From assembly GCA_026874595.1 (NCBI GenBank), contig CM049314.1:51877812-51941811 (forward strand): 64,000 nt of DNA, read 5' to 3'. The notes beneath the pieces were generated by a model, which was given only the letters and a program-made list of their open reading frames with translations, was not told the origin of the DNA and ran no database searches. The DNA is from Sipunculus nudus (lineage: Eukaryota; Annelida; Sipuncula; Golfingiida; Sipunculidae). Position numbers and translations under genes: made by a program. Shown one piece after another: positions 60,699-64,000 of this stretch; position 1 is the stretch's first letter, and the number at the start of each line of letters is the position of its first letter.

Positions 60699-63268
60699 AA
60701 TAAATACGGAGATCAGAGTTATAATAAATACAGAGATCAGGATAATAATAAATACGGAGATCAGGAAAATAATAAATACAGAGGTCAGAGTTATAATAAA
60801 TACAGAGATCAGGGTTATAATAAAAACAGAGATCAGGATAATAATAAATACGGAGATCAGGGTTATAATAAATACAGAGATCAGAGTTATAATAAATACG
60901 GAGATCAGAGTTATAATAAATACAGAGATCAGGATAATAATAAATACGGAGATCAGGGTTATAATAAATACAGAGGTCAGAGTTATAATAAATACAGAGA
61001 TCAGGGTTATAATAAAAACAGAGATCAGGATAATAATAAATACGGAGATCAGGGTTATAATAAATACAGAGGTCAGAGTTATAATAAATACGGAGATCAG
61101 AGTTATAATAAATACAGAGGTCAGAGTTATACTAAATACAGAGATCAGGATAATAATAAATACGGGGATCAGGGTTATAATAAATACAGAGATCAGGATA
61201 ATAATAAATACGGAGATCAGGGTTATAATAAATACAGAGGTCAGAGTTATACTTAATACAGAGATCAGGATAATAATAAATACGGAGATCAGGGTTATAA
61301 TAAATACAGAGATCAGGATAATAATAAATACGGAGATCAGGATAATATAATAAATACAGAGGTCAGAGTTATAATAAATACAGAGATCAGGGTTATAATA
61401 AAAACAGAGATCAGAATAATAATAAATACGGAGATCAGGGTTATAATAAATACAGAGGTCAGTGTTATAATAAATACGGAGATCAGGGTTATAATAAATA
61501 CAGAGATCAGGATAATAATAAATACGGAGATCAGGATAATAATAAATACAGAGGTCAGAGTTATAATAAATACAGAGATCAGGGTTAAAATAAAAACAGA
61601 GATCAGGATAATAATAAATACGGAGATCAGGGTTATAATAAATACAGAGGTCAGAGTTATAATAAATACGGAGATCAGAGTTATAATAAATACAGAGATC
61701 AGGGTTATAATAAATACAGGGATCAGTGTTATAATAAATACGGAGACCAGGGTTATAATAAATACAGAGATCAGGGTTATAATAAATACAGATATCAAGA
61801 TTATAATAAATACAGAGATAGGGTTATAATAAATACAGAAATCAGGGTTATAATAAATACAGAGATCAGGGTTATAATAAATACAGAGATCAGGATAATA
61901 ATAAATACGGAGATCAGAGTTATAATAAATACGGAGATCAGGGTTAAAATAAATAAAGAGATCAGAGTTATAATAAATACGGAGACCAGGGTTATAATAA
62001 ATACAGAGATCAGGGTTATAATAAATACAGAGATCAAGATTATAATAAATACAGAGATAGGGTTATAATAAATACAGAAATCAGGGTTATAATAAATACA
62101 GAGATCAGGGTTATAATAAATACAGAGATCAGGATAATAATAAATACGGAGATCAGAGTTATAATAAATACGGAGATCAGGGTTATAATAAATAAAGAGA
62201 TCAGAGTTATAATAAATACGGAGATCAGAATTATAATAAATACAGAGATCAGAGTTATAATGAATAAAGAGATCAGAGTTATAATAAATAAAGAGATCAG
62301 AGTTATTATAAATAAAGAGATCAGAGTTATAATAAATAAAGAGATCAGAGTTATAATAAATACAGAGATCAGAGTTATAATAAATACAGAGATCAGGGTT
62401 ATAATAAATACGGAGATCAGAGTTATAATAAATACAGAGATCAGGATAACAATAAATAAAGAGATCAGAGTTATAATAAATAAAGAGATCAGAGTTATAA
62501 TAAATAAAGAGATCAGAGTTATAATAAATAAAGAGATCAGAGTTATAATAAATACAGAAATCAGGGTTATAATAAATACGGAGATCAGGGTTATAATAAA
62601 TAAAGAGATCAGAGTTATAATAAATAAAGAGATCAGAGTTATAATAAATACAGAAATCAGGGTTATAATAAATACGGAGATCAGGGTTATAATAAATACG
62701 GAGATCAGAGTTATAATAAATACAGAGATCAGGATAATAATAAATAAAGAGATCAGAGTTATAATAAATAAAGAGATCAGAGTTATAATAAATAAAGAGA
62801 TCAGAGTTATAATAAATACAGAAATCAGGGTTATAATAAATACGGAGATCAGGGTTATTATAAATACAGAGGTCAGAGTTATAATAAATACAGAGATCAG
62901 GGTTATAATAAATACATAAATCAGGGTTATAATAAATACGGAGATCAGGATTATAATAAATACAGAGATCAGGGTTACAATAAAAATAGAGATCAGGATA
63001 ATAATAAATACGGAGATCAGGGTTATAATAAATACAGAGGTCAGAGTTATGCTAAATACAGAGATCAGGATATTAATAAATACGGAGATCAGGGTTAGAA
63101 TAAATACAGAGATCTGGATAATAATAAATACGGAGATCAGGATAATAATAAATATAGAGGTCAGAGTTTTAATAAATACAGAGATCAGGGTTATAATAAA
63201 AACAGAGATCAGAATAATAATAAATACGGAGATCAGGGTTATAATAAATACAGAGGTCAGAGTTATAA
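60699..63268 (+). repeat. 24-bp satellite array, right block
   Basis: About 107 monomers of the same 24-bp satellite as 54126-57804, in the same orientation. The last ~320 bp (62946-63268) are almost identical to 57480-57804, including rare monomer variants. Frames of up to 446 residues (63380-62040 minus) are again satellite translations. Confidence 0.97.
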
Positions 63269-64000
63269 CTAGACATTTCTTGGCACCGCAGGTGCCAGAG
63301 TATCCCCAGACATAGGAGCCCCCCCCCCCCCCCCCCCCCTTTAAGAACAGACCCCCAATTTTGGCAGCATATACTGACACTTGGCATATTTATTGTTTCT
63401 TCTATCTAACAATCCACAATCTTGTTGAAGATGTTGGTCCTGTGATCTTGATTGTTTTAAAGATGTGTCCTGTGACCTTGACCTTTGACCTCATGACCCC
63501 AAAATCAATTTGGGTCTTGCTTTTCCAATGGGACAAATGCAAGTCAATTTTGAAATCTATACATCAATAAAGCAGGAATTATCATCCAGAAACTAATTTT
63601 TTTTACAGGTTGCTCCTGTGACCTTCACCTTTGACCTTGTGACCTCACAATTAATAGTGTTCTTCCTCTCTTGGCAGGAGAACTATATGTGCAAGATGAA
63701 AGATCTGAGATGAAATGTTTGGCTGAAAATGCATCCACATCTTTTTAAAGATGTGTCCTGTGACCTTGACCTTTGACCTCATGACCCCAAAATCAATTTG
63801 GGTCTTGCTTTTCCAATGGGACATATACAAGTCAAGTTTGAAATCCATACATCAATAAAAGCAGGAATTATCATCCAGAAACTAATTTTTGGACAGATGG
63901 CTCCTGTGACCTTCACCTTTGACCTTGTAACCTCAAAATTGATAGGGTTCTTCCACTCTTGGCAGGTGAACTGTATGTGCAAGATGAAAGATCTCAGATG
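63269..64000 (-). mobile_element. Second family E copy at the same satellite junction (cut by window end)
   Basis: Repeats 57805-58530 closely: the same junction (AGTTATAACTAGACATTTC), the same hairpin, a longer poly-C tract (63320-63339), and the first 289-bp units (GACCTCATGA at 63487 and 63775). The shared junction and flanking monomers show that this copy arose by duplication of satellite plus element, 5,464 bp apart, not by a second insertion. Confidence 0.93.

Noticed and set aside
60609-61350. Plus-strand frames of over 200 codons (NKYGDQ-type repeats)
   Set aside because: Satellite translation overlapping in two frames at once, which is not expected for a real protein.
62040-63380. 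446-codon minus-strand frame, the longest in the window
   Set aside because: Same satellite artefact, with its start inside the family E poly-C region.

Overview
This is a eukaryotic nuclear window. It is AT-rich, coding sequence is very sparse, introns have GT-AG boundaries, and the interspersed repeats, SINE and satellite are of metazoan type. The only recognisable host gene is the 3' end of a class II CPD photolyase on the + strand. Its last two coding exons are 718-877 and 42579-42727. They join in phase, with a split Gly codon, across an intron of 41,701 bp. The repeat styles (short-terminus elements with a tandem-repeat core as in bivalve pearl/HINE elements, GTCC-rich heads, GGTGGCGCCACC palindromes, AGGTCAAAGGTCA cores) suggest a marine invertebrate, most likely a mollusc. 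That assignment is inference.

Layout. 1-717 is upstream intron with the 3' end of a repeat. 718-877 is the penultimate photolyase exon. 878-42578 is the giant intron, almost entirely transposable elements nested inside one another. 42579-42727 is the terminal exon, followed 33 bp after the stop by a compact 906-bp element. 43.7-44.0 kb is possible 3' UTR with an AATAAA. 44.0-49.0 kb holds more element copies. 49.0-54.1 kb is mostly single-copy-looking DNA with a SINE-containing DNA-transposon-like element, (TA)n tracts and one weak minus-strand exon candidate. 54.1-63.3 kb is a 24-bp satellite interrupted by a 2.9-kb element, and a second copy of that element at the identical satellite junction runs off the window end.

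I sort the main repeats into six families by terminal motif: A (GCTCAGCTG), B (GCGAACCTGTG), C (GTATCCGCC), D (GCCCTCAGC), E (GTATCCCCAGAC) and F (ATGCCCCCGCC). All share one plan: a 5' end next to a T run, which in A, C, E and F carries a clear palindromic head; a core that is tandemly repeated in A, C, E and F; an inverted copy of the 5' terminus placed subterminally at the 3' end; then a 3' hairpin or palindrome. C, D, E and F finish in CTAG-like CTRR followed by T, while A and B finish in CTTGT. Insertions lie within T runs with no obvious target duplication, and the uninterrupted site can often be read elsewhere in the same window. This fits the Helitron2/Helentron class with asymmetric terminal inverted repeats and its non-autonomous HINE/pearl derivatives. 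No Rep-helicase is present, so all copies here are non-autonomous.

Other content: a broken pogo/Tigger-like DDE transposase at 34.3-35.3 kb, a 965-bp TA-target inverted-repeat element with readable empty sites, and a tRNA-derived SINE. Long open frames in the satellite arise because the monomer is 24 bp, a multiple of three; they are not genes.
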